Below, in pieces: positions 8,905 to 17,323 of a DNA stretch of 64,000 nucleotides. The first letter of the stretch is position 1. Each line of letters begins with the position of its first letter. The notes beneath the pieces are model-generated. The model was given only the letters and a program-made list of their open reading frames with translations, did no database searches and was not told the DNA's origin. The stretch is from an uncultured Bacteroidales bacterium (GTDB lineage: Bacteria; Bacteroidota; Bacteroidia; Bacteroidales; Bacteroidaceae), in assembly GCA_902800925.1 (NCBI GenBank), contig CADCGD010000011.1, positions 1-64,000 on the forward strand. The letters run 5' to 3'. A program made the position numbers and the translations under genes.

Positions 8905-9873
8905 ATGAAGAATTCGCCAAGAAGATTCCGGATACTTGCAGCCATTCTCATGGTATGGGGATGTGTGGCGCAGACCGCACAGGCGCAAGATGAAACTATA
9001 GTGTTCACGCCCCAATGGACGGCACAGGCACAGTTTGCCGGTTATTATGTGGCTGAGGCCAAAGGCTTTTACCGTGAAGCAGGCGTAAAGGTGAAGATTG
9101 AACACCCGTCGACGACTCAACCCGCTATGGCTTGTATGCGCAAGAACCAGTGTCAGGCTACTACGCTGCAGCTCTGTCAGGCCATGGAGATTGTTGACGA
9201 AGGAATACCTTTGGTGAATATTCTTCAGACATCAATGAACAATGCGATGGTCATTGTATCGGCCAAAAACCAAGACCCATTGACGCAGAAGGGTGCCCGC
9301 GTGGGCATCTGGAGCGTGGGTTTTGGTCAGTTGGCTATTTGTATGAGCATCAAAGACCATCTGAACTACGAGTGGGTGCGTTTCGCACAGAATATCAATT
9401 TGTTCGTTGCTGGCGCCCTTGACGCTACGCTGGCAATGAGTTACAATGAGTATTACCAGTTGGTGCAGGCCGGTATTGAGATGACGCACAAGAATGTCTA
9501 TCGTTTCTGCGATCACGGCTACAACGTGCAGGAGGATGGTGTTTACATGGAACGTAGCTACTATCTGAAGCACAAAGATCAGGCTCGTCGTTTTGCTCAG
9601 GCCAGCAGGAAAGGGTGGGAGTGGGCCGCCCAACACCCTGAAGAGACGTTGGACATCGTGATGCAGTATGTCAACAAGAATGGCATTGCCACCAATCGTG
9701 TTATACAGCGACTGATGTTGAAAGAAGTGTTGCGTCTTCAGGTGGATCGTGAGTCCAAGAAACGCGAGTTCCGTCTTCGTCCCGATATGGTGCAGCGTGC
9801 TAGTACGTTGATGCTAGAGAATCAGATGTTGAGTCGTGACATTACTTACAAAGAACTTGTAGGTGAAAAGTGA
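8905..9873 (+). CDS. NMT1/THI5-like periplasmic substrate-binding protein
   Basis: 322 aa with a signal peptide (hydrophobic core ILAAILMVWGCVAQTAQAQ). The mature part begins TIVFTPQWTAQAQFAGYYVAEAKGFY, the classic opening of the NMT1/SsuA/ThiY-type binding-protein fold that binds thiamine precursors, sulfonates, nitrate and similar ligands. No ABC permease or ATPase lies beside it. It sits 20 nt upstream of a membrane sensor phosphatase, which suggests that ligand is reported rather than transported; that is inference. The ligand is unknown. Confidence 0.82.
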   Translation: MKNSPRRFRILAAILMVWGCVAQTAQAQDETIVFTPQWTAQAQFAGYYVAEAKGFYREAGVKVKIEHPSTTQPAMACMRKNQCQATTLQLCQAMEIVDEGIPLVNILQTSMNNAMVIVSAKNQDPLTQKGARVGIWSVGFGQLAICMSIKDHLNYEWVRFAQNINLFVAGALDATLAMSYNEYYQLVQAGIEMTHKNVYRFCDHGYNVQEDGVYMERSYYLKHKDQARRFAQASRKGWEWAAQHPEETLDIVMQYVNKNGIATNRVIQRLMLKEVLRLQVDRESKKREFRLRPDMVQRASTLMLENQMLSRDITYKELVGEK

Positions 9874-9893
9874 AGAGTTGATACCGCTTTGTT

Positions 9894-12260
9894 ATGAATA
9901 AAGTCTTAGCATATATCCGTCAGAAACTCTCCGTTAGGGTTAGCCTGTGGGTGGTTATGTTTGCTGCTGTCATCTTCATTGCCGCACTTAGCTTTCTGTT
10001 CTATCAGTCGCGTGAGGCCATTCGCCAGGAGGCCATCAATCGTGCCACACAGATTCTGGATAAAACATCGCTACGTGTCGAGGGTATTCTAAATCGTGTA
10101 GAGGTGGCCAGCGACATGACCAGATGGTTGGTACAGCGACACCCCAATAAGGCAGACTCTATGTTCGTCTACAGTCGGGGCATGTTGCTGAACAACCCAG
10201 ATTTCTACAACTGTTCTATTGCCTTTGAACCCTACTACTTCAGTGACAAGGACCGCTATTTTTCGGCCTATACAAAACATATTGGCGACAGCCTGCGTAC
10301 TATACAGGGCGGCAGTGATAGTTACCAGTATTTCTTTATGGACTGGTATCTCATGCCCACATTGCTTGACCGTCCCTGTTGGACAGAGCCTTATATGGAT
10401 CTTGACGTGGCAACGAACACGAGTGAGATGGTGACTAGCTACTGTCAGGCTATCAAGGACAAAGACGGTCTGTTGCTTGGTGTCATTAATACCAGTCTGT
10501 CGTTGAACTGGCTCTCGCACACCATCTCAGCAATCAAGCCATATCCCCGTTCCTACAGTGTCATGATAGGTCGTGGAGGTACATATTTTGTACATCCGGA
10601 CTCGACGAAGATAACCCGTCAGACCATCTTCACACAGACCATTGAACAGCCCGATACGGCCCTTACTGCACTGGGTCATGCTATGCAGCGAGGAGAAGAG
10701 GGCATGAAACATATGCAGATTGGTGGAGAAGACTGCTATGTGTTCTACAAACCTCTTGGTAAGACAGGTTGTAGCATGGCTATTGTCTGTCCTGAAAGCG
10801 ACATTTTTGGTGGTTTTGACCGTGTGCGTCGTGCCGTCACGGCTATTGTCGCTGTTGGTTTGCTACTGATGTTATACCTGTTCATCCGCATTATCAGTCG
10901 CGAACTAAGTCCTTTGCGCCGTTTGGCCAGAGAGGCAGAGAATATTGCTTCTGGACAATTCGATGCCGTGTTGCCTGATTTCCAGCGTAGTGATGAGATT
11001 GGTCAGCTGAGCCACTCGTTTTCAGATATGCAACAGTCGCTTGTAAAATATATCGACGAGTTGAGGTCCACTACCGCCCAAAAGGCATCGATAGAGAGTG
11101 ACCTCCGTATAGCCAGCAACATCCAGATGGGTATGCTGCCTGAGAAATTCCCTACCAAGGAAGATCGCGACGATGTGCAGATCTATGCCTCATTGACACC
11201 AGCTAAGGAGGTTGGTGGAGACTTGTTCGACTTCTACATTCGCGATGAGAAACTCTTCTTCTGCATTGGTGACGTCAGCGGAAAGGGTGTTCCTGCCTCA
11301 CTATTCATGGCAGTTACACGTTCTACCTTCCGCACTGTGTCTGCCCATGAGTCAATGCCTGACCGTATCGTGATGACGATGAATAAGACGATATCCGATA
11401 TGAATAAGACCCAGATGTTCGTCACGCTCTTCGTTGGTGTCCTTGACCTACCCACGGGTCGCTTGTATTATTGTAATGCCGGTCACGACGCGCCACTTCT
11501 TATTGGTACAGGTTTGGGAGAACTGCCTTGTGACTCCAATATTCCTGTTGGTTTCATGGATTGGAAATATACACTCCAGGAGACGCAGATTTTCACAGGC
11601 ACCACGATTCTCCTGTTCACCGACGGACTGACCGAGGCTGAGGATGCCAACCACGCACAATTTCAGATGGATCGTGTGAATGAAGTTGCTGCACAGGCTC
11701 TCGTTAACCAGCAACACGAACCACGTCAAATCATTGATCAGATGACTGCTGCCGTTCACCAGTTTGTTGCTGGTGCTGAGCAGAGTGACGATTTGACAAT
11801 GATGGCTATACAATATACTAAGCAGCAACGCGATGAGCGGTTACGAAAAAGTATTGTGTTGCCCAACGATATTGAGGAGGTTCCCAAGTTAAATGCTTTT
11901 ATTGAGGAAGTGTGCGAGACCCTAGGGTTCAGTCCTTCCACAACCATGCAAATCAATCTTGCTATTGAGGAAGCTGTGGTCAACGTAATGAATTATGCTT
12001 ATCCACTCAATTCACATGGGGATGTGACGATTGAAGCTCAGGCAAATGATCTGCGCGTCAAGTTTACCATCATCGATAGTGGAACTCCCTTCGATCCTAC
12101 TGTCCAGGGTGAAGTCGACACCACGCTGTCGGTAAAGGAACGTCCCATTGGTGGCCTTGGCATTCACTTGGTGCGTCAAATCATGGACTCTATTAATTAT
12201 GAGCGCTTGGATGAGTTCAACGTGCTGACGCTGAGAAAGAAATTGGAAATAAAACAATAA
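9894..12260 (+). CDS. Membrane sensor PP2C (SpoIIE/RsbU-type) phosphatase with HAMP and anti-sigma-type ATPase domains
   Basis: 788 aa. Order: TM helix (~15-37), periplasmic Cache-like sensor (~40-310), TM helix (~318-338), HAMP (~340-395), SpoIIE/PP2C domain with GGDLFDF (~440) and GDVSGKGVPA (~459), and a C-terminal HATPase like RsbW with NLAIEEAVVNVMNYAYP (~687) and the G-box GGLGIHLVRQ (~753). Such proteins dephosphorylate anti-anti-sigma factors or act as phosphatase/kinase switches in partner-switching pathways. No STAS-domain partner is visible in the window. The binding protein upstream and the RelA/SpoT protein 8 nt downstream make a three-gene operon. Confidence 0.9.
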   Translation: MNKVLAYIRQKLSVRVSLWVVMFAAVIFIAALSFLFYQSREAIRQEAINRATQILDKTSLRVEGILNRVEVASDMTRWLVQRHPNKADSMFVYSRGMLLNNPDFYNCSIAFEPYYFSDKDRYFSAYTKHIGDSLRTIQGGSDSYQYFFMDWYLMPTLLDRPCWTEPYMDLDVATNTSEMVTSYCQAIKDKDGLLLGVINTSLSLNWLSHTISAIKPYPRSYSVMIGRGGTYFVHPDSTKITRQTIFTQTIEQPDTALTALGHAMQRGEEGMKHMQIGGEDCYVFYKPLGKTGCSMAIVCPESDIFGGFDRVRRAVTAIVAVGLLLMLYLFIRIISRELSPLRRLAREAENIASGQFDAVLPDFQRSDEIGQLSHSFSDMQQSLVKYIDELRSTTAQKASIESDLRIASNIQMGMLPEKFPTKEDRDDVQIYASLTPAKEVGGDLFDFYIRDEKLFFCIGDVSGKGVPASLFMAVTRSTFRTVSAHESMPDRIVMTMNKTISDMNKTQMFVTLFVGVLDLPTGRLYYCNAGHDAPLLIGTGLGELPCDSNIPVGFMDWKYTLQETQIFTGTTILLFTDGLTEAEDANHAQFQMDRVNEVAAQALVNQQHEPRQIIDQMTAAVHQFVAGAEQSDDLTMMAIQYTKQQRDERLRKSIVLPNDIEEVPKLNAFIEEVCETLGFSPSTTMQINLAIEEAVVNVMNYAYPLNSHGDVTIEAQANDLRVKFTIIDSGTPFDPTVQGEVDTTLSVKERPIGGLGIHLVRQIMDSINYERLDEFNVLTLRKKLEIKQ

Positions 12261-12268
12261 CTATAAAA

Positions 12269-13333
12269 ATGGTAAAACTAGATTCACATGGCGAGGCACT
12301 GATGGCACAGTTTCGTGAACTGCGCCCCACGCTGGACCAGCTGGCAAAAGAAGCCTTTGAACAGTTGAGTAACGCGCTACAAGAGCAAGGCGTCTATGTT
12401 ACCGCTATGGAGCATAGGGTAAAGACCGAAAAGTCGCTAGCAGGAAAACTGGAGCTGAAAGGCGCAAAATATAAGAGCATCGATGACATCACTGACCTCG
12501 TTGGCTTGCGTATTATCACCTTTTATACTGATGAGGTTGACAAGGTCGCAGCCATTGCCAAGCATATCTTTGACATTGACTGGGAAGAGAGTGTCGACAA
12601 GCGCAAGCACCAACTGACCTCCTTCGGTTACAACTCGTTACACTATATCTGTCGCCTGAAGACTGGTGGCCCGCGTTTCGAGCTACAGATGCGTACGGCA
12701 CTGCAACACGTATGGTCTACCATTGAACATGACATTGGCTACAAAAGTGAGGTGAAGATTCCACCTGAGTATCGTCGTCAGTTCAGTCGATTGGCAGGCA
12801 TGTTGGAACTTATCGATGATGAGTTCAGTCGTCTGCGTATGGTACTCACCGAGTATCATCGTCAGGTTTATTCGTTGGTGAAGGATGGTAAACTCGATGA
12901 TGTGCCCTTGGCGCCCGATACGTTCCGGAGCTTCCTCGAACTGGAGCCCTTCGCTCGCCTGAACCGACGCATTGCAGTTGTCAATCAGGCGGAGATTTAT
13001 CCTGTTTCCATGATGCCCTTCCTGCCTGTGCTTGAATCCTTCGGACTGGAGACCCTTGGTGATGTGCAGCGTTTCTTGGACGACAATGCTGAAGATGCTA
13101 TCCAGTTGGCTCTCTCGCAGTTGGCCGTTACTGATCTAGACATTCTTGCCTCCAGTGCAGCCTTGCAGTACCTCTGTCTGGTCTATGTGCTGAAAAACGA
13201 TGGCGGCCATCGTGGTCTGAAGGCTGTTTACGACATTATCAATGGTGTTGGCGATGCCAATAGTATGCTGGCTGATATGATGCTGGAACAAGCCAAGACA
13301 CTACCGTTCATGCAGCGAAAAGAGGCTGAGTAA
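12269..13333 (+). CDS. RelA/SpoT-domain nucleotidyltransferase (putative alarmone synthetase)
   Basis: 354 aa. The RelA/SpoT catalytic module spans about residues 45-165: HRVKTEKSLAGKL (R50, K52, S56, K60), DITDLVGLRI (D76-R81), FGYNSLHYI, and FELQMRT with E138 in the place of the conserved synthetase glutamate, then HVWSTIEHDIGYK. No HD hydrolase, TGS or ACT domain is present. The C-terminal ~190 residues are helical and unassigned. It most likely makes (p)ppGpp or a related nucleotide, though activity is unproven. It is last in the operon after the sensor phosphatase and is followed by a terminator. Confidence 0.82.
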   Translation: MVKLDSHGEALMAQFRELRPTLDQLAKEAFEQLSNALQEQGVYVTAMEHRVKTEKSLAGKLELKGAKYKSIDDITDLVGLRIITFYTDEVDKVAAIAKHIFDIDWEESVDKRKHQLTSFGYNSLHYICRLKTGGPRFELQMRTALQHVWSTIEHDIGYKSEVKIPPEYRRQFSRLAGMLELIDDEFSRLRMVLTEYHRQVYSLVKDGKLDDVPLAPDTFRSFLELEPFARLNRRIAVVNQAEIYPVSMMPFLPVLESFGLETLGDVQRFLDDNAEDAIQLALSQLAVTDLDILASSAALQYLCLVYVLKNDGGHRGLKAVYDIINGVGDANSMLADMMLEQAKTLPFMQRKEAE

Positions 13334-13340
13334 TAAAAAA

Positions 13341-13375
13341 CACCGCACGCAATTGAATTGTGTGCGGTGCTTTTT
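13341..13375. terminator. Terminator after the RelA/SpoT gene (bidirectional)
   Basis: Fourteen-base-pair stem (13341-13354 with 13356-13369, one G-U pair) with a T run on the plus strand and an A run before it. It can serve both the RelA/SpoT gene and the convergent small gene at 13390. Confidence 0.85.
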
Positions 13376-13389
13376 GTTGATGTATTTTT

Positions 13390-13737
13390 TTACAGGTGTC
13401 TGTTGCGCAGTGTGTTTAACATAATGCGCATGTAGAGTCCAAACTGTTTCTCGTTCAGTACGTTCTTCATCTTGCTGGCATCCTTTCTTACTGCCTGATG
13501 TACCAGGTGTCTCTGTAGCGGTCCTCTTACGGAGGCCAGTGACTGCAGCTCTGTGTTGAAACTGTTGTGGATAGCCTCTACCGCATCTGTCTGATCTTCG
13601 TCCAGTGCGAGCACCTCTGCGAGGCGGTCCATGTTGCAACTTACGTCAAAGCGTCTGTCAACCTTACTACTGTTAGTTTCTGCAAAACTAAATGTTACTG
13701 CCATCATGGCAACCAGTGTTACGATAAACTTTTTCAT
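13390..13737 (-). CDS. Small secreted helical protein, probable LytTR target
   Basis: 115 aa starting MKKFIVTLVAMMAVTFSFA, a clear signal peptide. The mature part is about 95 residues, charged and helical, and contains DEDQTDAVEAIHNSF and NEKQFGLYMRIML, loosely like Spy/LTXXQ or DUF4890-type periplasmic proteins. I would not claim the family. The start at 13737 is set by the signal peptide and by the promoter box at 13792-13799. Its promoter carries the same direct repeat at the same spacing as the LytS/LytTR operon at 57.8 kb, so it is a candidate member of that regulon. Confidence 0.75.
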   Translation of the reverse strand: MKKFIVTLVAMMAVTFSFAETNSSKVDRRFDVSCNMDRLAEVLALDEDQTDAVEAIHNSFNTELQSLASVRGPLQRHLVHQAVRKDASKMKNVLNEKQFGLYMRIMLNTLRNRHL

Positions 13738-13791
13738 ACCTTTAATTTTTAAGTTGTTATTATTTTGTTTTTCTTTGCTTCTTTGACGTAA

Positions 13792-13857
13792 CAAAGGTAT
13801 TAAATGTTTAACCGTCCACAGCCCACTTTCAGCGAACACCCCGTTTCGTTCAGCGAA
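13792..13857 (-). promoter_or_regulatory. Activator-type promoter with LytTR-like direct repeat
   Basis: On the minus strand: TTCGCTGAA (13857-13849), 12 nt, TTCGCTGAA (13836-13828), 28 nt, then -7 box TACCTTTG (13799-13792). Two 9-bp direct repeats with 12 nt between them is the known geometry of LytTR-domain binding sites. No TTTG -33 element is found at the usual distance, as expected for an activator-dependent promoter. The layout is identical to the one at 57690-57755. Confidence 0.7.
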
Positions 13858-13875
13858 CTACCAAATATACTATCA

Positions 13876-14139
13876 TCAGTGTGATGACTGTGGAGTCGAT
13901 AGCGTGCGATGCCTGTGACGGAAGAACATCAGGAATAGGAATAGCGCCACGATGCCGAATGCGAGGGAAATCAGTGCGCTCTTTGTGAAGCCTGCCACAA
14001 GGAATGTGAGGAACGACACAGTGGCTGCCGTCAGTGCGTAAGGCAACTGGGTGGTGACGTGGTTCAGGTGCTCACATTGCGCGCCTGCCGACGACATGAT
14101 GGTGGTATCGGAGATGGGAGAGCAATGGTCGCCGCACAC
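13876..14139 (-). pseudogene. C-terminal remnant of an NhaC-type Na+/H+ antiporter
   Basis: The frame reads GDHCSPISDTTIMSSAGAQ, then NHVTTQLPYAL and two hydrophobic segments, which is the typical C-terminal end of NhaC-family antiporters (usually well over 400 aa). Everything upstream of GDHC is missing. In this frame a stop lies just upstream, and the DNA there belongs to a different gene. The fragment begins at a breakpoint near 14140 and is presumably non-functional. Confidence 0.75.
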
Positions 14140-14704
14140 GGTCAGTCATCTTATAAACATCGGTAGGATAAGCCTTGCCGTAGGAGGTGCGTGCCATAGT
14201 ATATCCCCGCACCGTCAGTTTCTCGCTCTTGTTTGCTATGTCAGCATATACCATGCCGTTGCCGTAGGTACTACCTGCCAGTGCCACCTTTCCGTTAATC
14301 TTGATGTCGTCGCGATAATAGATGTCTATCACTCCTTTCGTGCCGCCTACAGCTTTTGCCACAGAGGTATAGCTACAAATCTGGATATGGTCTATCTCAC
14401 AAGCCTTCACATTGGCTATGAATGATTCGAAATCAGTGTTAAGGGTAATGTTGTCAACACGCAAAGCATAGTCTTGGTCTATCTTCTTGCCGTTAATAGA
14501 CATGAATTCGGGACAGGTGTTTAACACGTCCAGCAAGGTCATCTCGCTGTCGGGTTTCATCCTGTCCACATGAATGACATAATGGTCGCCTCGCAACTCG
14601 ATGATTTCATCATCATCAGTTGCGTAGGCTGTCACACCACCTATGCTCAGCGCAAGTAATAGAATGCAACCTTTCAGAAAAATTCTAAAAGGTTCTTTTT
14701 TCAT
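14140..14704 (-). pseudogene. Truncated outer-membrane protein with TonB-plug-like region
   Basis: Starts MKKEPFRIFLKGCILLLAL, a signal peptide. It continues with LLDVLNTCPEFMSINGKKI and a segment ending KGVIDIYY, which resemble a TonB-dependent receptor plug of the Bacteroidetes outer-membrane type. After about residue 186 (VYKMTD) it runs into the antiporter remnant in another frame and stops about 20 codons later, so the barrel is missing. Its ATG overlaps the coaW stop (ATGA), so it would be translated from the coaW transcript. The truncation is either a real deletion scar or an assembly join. Confidence 0.7.
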
Positions 14705-15519
14705 GATTTGTAACTGAGTGCGGCGCCAATGGCGGTGCAGAACTCCGCGTACTTGGGAATGTGGAAATGGACGTTGTAGAGTTTTTCCAGCATGGGATAG
14801 ATGTCCTTGCACTGGGGTAGGAGCGTCAGGTTGCCGATGAGCACGAAGTCCTTAATGCCAGAGTTCAGGGCTGAAAGGATGGCGGCAGAACCGATGGTCT
14901 GCAACACCATGGTAATGATACCCAGTGCAACATCCTCCTTGGGGGCATCGTATTGGGCTTTAGAAAATAGCGAGGCAGTGGCATCCATAGGCAGACCTGG
15001 CAGGGGATGGGTGGAGATGTCGCCAATGAGCAGGTTGATGTTGCGGATGTCACCCTGCATGGCCAGACTCTGTATCTGCTTGGGATCACGGGTGTTCAGC
15101 ATGACGCGGCTCAGTCCCTGTAGGGTGCCACCACCAATGCCAATACCTCCAATATGCTTGATGGCGTCACCATCGCATTGCACAAAGCTGGTTCCTGTAC
15201 CCATAGAGACCACGATGGCCTTGCTGAGACCTGACTCGAAGCGGGCCCCCAGACCGTCGGCAATGAATTCGTCAACCTTCTGGGTGGGTATGCCGTAGAT
15301 GGGCTCGTCGATATAGGCAGATCCTACACCTGTCACCATAACCTGCTCAACGTCTTTCAACTCGATCTTGTTGTCGTGCAGATACTTACCAAAGGCACCA
15401 TAGAGAGAGGTGATCTGGTCGACAGCAGTGATACGGATGGGTGACACTACGCGACCTTCACGCAGTCCAACAATCTTTGTGGTCGAAATACCGACGTCAA
15501 TACCAATAATTATTCCCAT
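14701..15519 (-). CDS. coaW: Type II pantothenate kinase
   Basis: Phosphorylates pantothenate, the first step of coenzyme A synthesis. 272 aa of the ASKHA sugar-kinase fold: GIDVGISTTKIVGL at the N-terminus (phosphate 1), SMGTGTSFV (phosphate 2), GGIGIGGGTLQGLS, and the C-terminal CTAIGAALSY. This is the eukaryote/Staphylococcus-type enzyme rather than CoaA or CoaX. A terminator for upstream transcription lies at 15576-15609, so its promoter should lie between 15520 and 15575, though no clear TAnnTTTG box is visible there. Confidence 0.9.
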   Translation of the reverse strand: MGIIIGIDVGISTTKIVGLREGRVVSPIRITAVDQITSLYGAFGKYLHDNKIELKDVEQVMVTGVGSAYIDEPIYGIPTQKVDEFIADGLGARFESGLSKAIVVSMGTGTSFVQCDGDAIKHIGGIGIGGGTLQGLSRVMLNTRDPKQIQSLAMQGDIRNINLLIGDISTHPLPGLPMDATASLFSKAQYDAPKEDVALGIITMVLQTIGSAAILSALNSGIKDFVLIGNLTLLPQCKDIYPMLEKLYNVHFHIPKYAEFCTAIGAALSYKS

Positions 15520-15575
15520 ATCTTATAGTTTCTTTTTTAATTATTCACTCTTCAGCCTTCGCCTTTTACTAAAAA

Positions 15576-15609
15576 AACCCCTGCTAGAGAAATCTCTAAG
15601 ACAGGGGTT
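15576..15609 (-). terminator. Terminator on the minus strand downstream of the tRNA fragment
   Basis: AACCCCTG pairs with CAGGGGTT, with an inner AGAGA/TCTCT pairing, followed on the minus strand by a run of seven T (15577 down to 15571). It lies directly downstream of the tRNA-Phe remnant, so it was probably the tRNA terminator. Confidence 0.75.
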
Positions 15610-15626
15610 CATAATGAAAGGAGGAG

Positions 15627-15672
15627 TGGTACCTCCAGGAATCGAACCGGGGACACACGGATTTTCAGTCCG
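15627..15672 (-). pseudogene. 3' fragment of tRNA-Phe (anticodon GAA)
   Basis: Reading the minus strand: anticodon arm with loop CTGAAAA (GAA anticodon), variable loop GTGTC, T-arm with TTCGATT loop (one mismatch in the stem), then AGGTACC and discriminator A. The acceptor 5' strand and D-arm are absent: upstream of the anticodon stem the sequence becomes the terminator of the nuclease gene. No CCA is encoded. The piece (anticodon to 3' end) is what site-specific integrases leave as an attachment site. Confidence 0.75.
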
Positions 15673-15683
15673 AAGAAAAAAAC

Positions 15684-15707
15684 AATCGGCCAAACTTTTG
15701 GCCGATT
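15684..15707. terminator. Terminator of the secreted nuclease gene
   Basis: Perfect 11-bp stem (AATCGGCCAAA with TTTGGCCGATT) around a 2-nt apex, in practice a 4-nt loop. T-rich flanks lie on both strands. It lies 65 nt downstream of the nuclease stop on the minus strand. Confidence 0.85.
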
Positions 15708-15772
15708 ATTTTTGTTTTTCGCTTAAAAAAAGTGCTGTTTCTTGCGTTTTTGGTATACTTCAGCATGTTTTT

Positions 15773-17311
15773 TTACTTGATTTCCATACCCTGCACATTG
15801 TAACGGCTGCCGTTAGGAGCAACGATAACCATTCGTCCGTTCTCTAGGACCTTGCGGGTCATAGTCGGTTGACTATAGACATTCACCGTGCTAATGCCAG
15901 TCTCGTTACATGTTGCGGTCAGTTCTACATTCTTGACCTCCCATGAAGGAATATCCGATTCGCCGCATGTATAGTGGAATGCTATAAAGACTTTGTCTTT
16001 TCCGACAAATTGGTTAGGAATACTGATGGCGTTCTTCTTCCATTTGTAGTTGCCGGATGTATCGAAGACGGATTCGAGGACCGTCCATGTAGCCTCATTA
16101 GGTTTACCGATATGGTCAAAATAGTTGTCAGAAACGAGTACCTGCATCTGGCTTGTCCATGCCGTTGTGACTCCGTAACCAGCGCATTGGTTAAATGTCA
16201 GTGTAGCACCAGTCTTCTGACGGAGGTCGAACATGGGCGAGATGAGCCAGTCATCGTTTACCCCATTTTGGTAGGCATTTATGTTTGCGCAAGAATAGGA
16301 GGTGTTAATGAGCCACTCCTTTGTTCCTGCAGTATTTACAGTAGTAAACTGTCCAAAATCGGCGGAAAAAGACTCGCTAAAGGCAATGTCCTCGCAGTGG
16401 AATTCTGCTTCCTTGAGGTCGAGGGTAACAACATAGAAATTATGGTCAGAAAAAGCTTGCGTCTCGTCGGCTAGTGAACAGTAGTTGGCCGCTTTCACCT
16501 CTACATTGGTAACCTGTTGGGCCATTGTGCTGTTGGCAAAGACGTGATCGATAATCTCACCACCGCCATAGCAGTGTGTCCATGCAGTAGGTCCGGCATG
16601 TTTGATGAGCTGTTCATCGTAGCCGGCATTCACCAATTGATCCAAGCATGCTTCGCCCATTTCACTGTTCAGGTCACCCATAATCAGAATGTCTGGGTCA
16701 TAGTTTTTTTTCAGTCCCTTGAGTAAGGCGATTGCATTCTCTAGGCGTCTTTGTCTGTCGTTGTCCCACTGGCTAGCGTCTTTACTAAAGGCCTTGAAGT
16801 GGTTCATGCTGAGTGTGAAACACTCGCCTGAAGCATTGCTCATAAAGGTCTGCATACGCATTCTCGCTGTATATGCGGTATTGTCGATGGCTGTAGTGAC
16901 GTTGTCACCTACTGCTTTTATCTTGTCAGCGTTATAGACGAAGCCACACTTGATTAATCCGCTTGAGTAATATGACTTATCATAGGTCATCCCATCTAAC
17001 GAGGCCTGGAAATTGAGTCCGGTCTTTGCTTTGAAACTAGAGGCGATATATTGCATCATCTCGTCGCTGCACTCTACCTCACAGAACGCATAGATGTCTG
17101 CTATTGGCACACTATTGTCGGAGGGGAAATAGGCATTGACAATCGCATCCATCTTGGCCTGACGCTTGGTATCGGAATTACCTTCCAAGTCAAGAGAGTA
17201 ATAGAAGTTTTCTACGTTTTGTCCCACAACGACAATCTTGTCACCTGAGAACACGGTTTGTACTGCTGCTACAACAAATAGCATGGCAATGATTAGTCGT
17301 TTGGTTTCCAT
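15773..17311 (-). CDS. Secreted endonuclease/exonuclease/phosphatase-fold protein with C-terminal adhesion-like domain
   Basis: 512 aa with signal peptide. Residues ~25-300 form an EEP-fold hydrolase: QNVENFY, ILIMGDLNSEMGE (catalytic Asp-Asn), EIIDHVFA and FSDHNFYVV (catalytic His). Residues ~320-460 (SFSADFG, DDWLISPMFDL) match the choice-of-anchor J / cleaved-adhesin domain. The end, MVIVAPNGSRYNVQGMEIK, is a short version of the Prevotella C-terminal secretion tail. It is probably an extracellular DNase exported by the type IX system. It starts 12 nt after thiL, possibly on the same transcript. Confidence 0.82.
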   Translation of the reverse strand: METKRLIIAMLFVVAAVQTVFSGDKIVVVGQNVENFYYSLDLEGNSDTKRQAKMDAIVNAYFPSDNSVPIADIYAFCEVECSDEMMQYIASSFKAKTGLNFQASLDGMTYDKSYYSSGLIKCGFVYNADKIKAVGDNVTTAIDNTAYTARMRMQTFMSNASGECFTLSMNHFKAFSKDASQWDNDRQRRLENAIALLKGLKKNYDPDILIMGDLNSEMGEACLDQLVNAGYDEQLIKHAGPTAWTHCYGGGEIIDHVFANSTMAQQVTNVEVKAANYCSLADETQAFSDHNFYVVTLDLKEAEFHCEDIAFSESFSADFGQFTTVNTAGTKEWLINTSYSCANINAYQNGVNDDWLISPMFDLRQKTGATLTFNQCAGYGVTTAWTSQMQVLVSDNYFDHIGKPNEATWTVLESVFDTSGNYKWKKNAISIPNQFVGKDKVFIAFHYTCGESDIPSWEVKNVELTATCNETGISTVNVYSQPTMTRKVLENGRMVIVAPNGSRYNVQGMEIK

Positions 17312-17323
17312 AGTTAATAGGTT

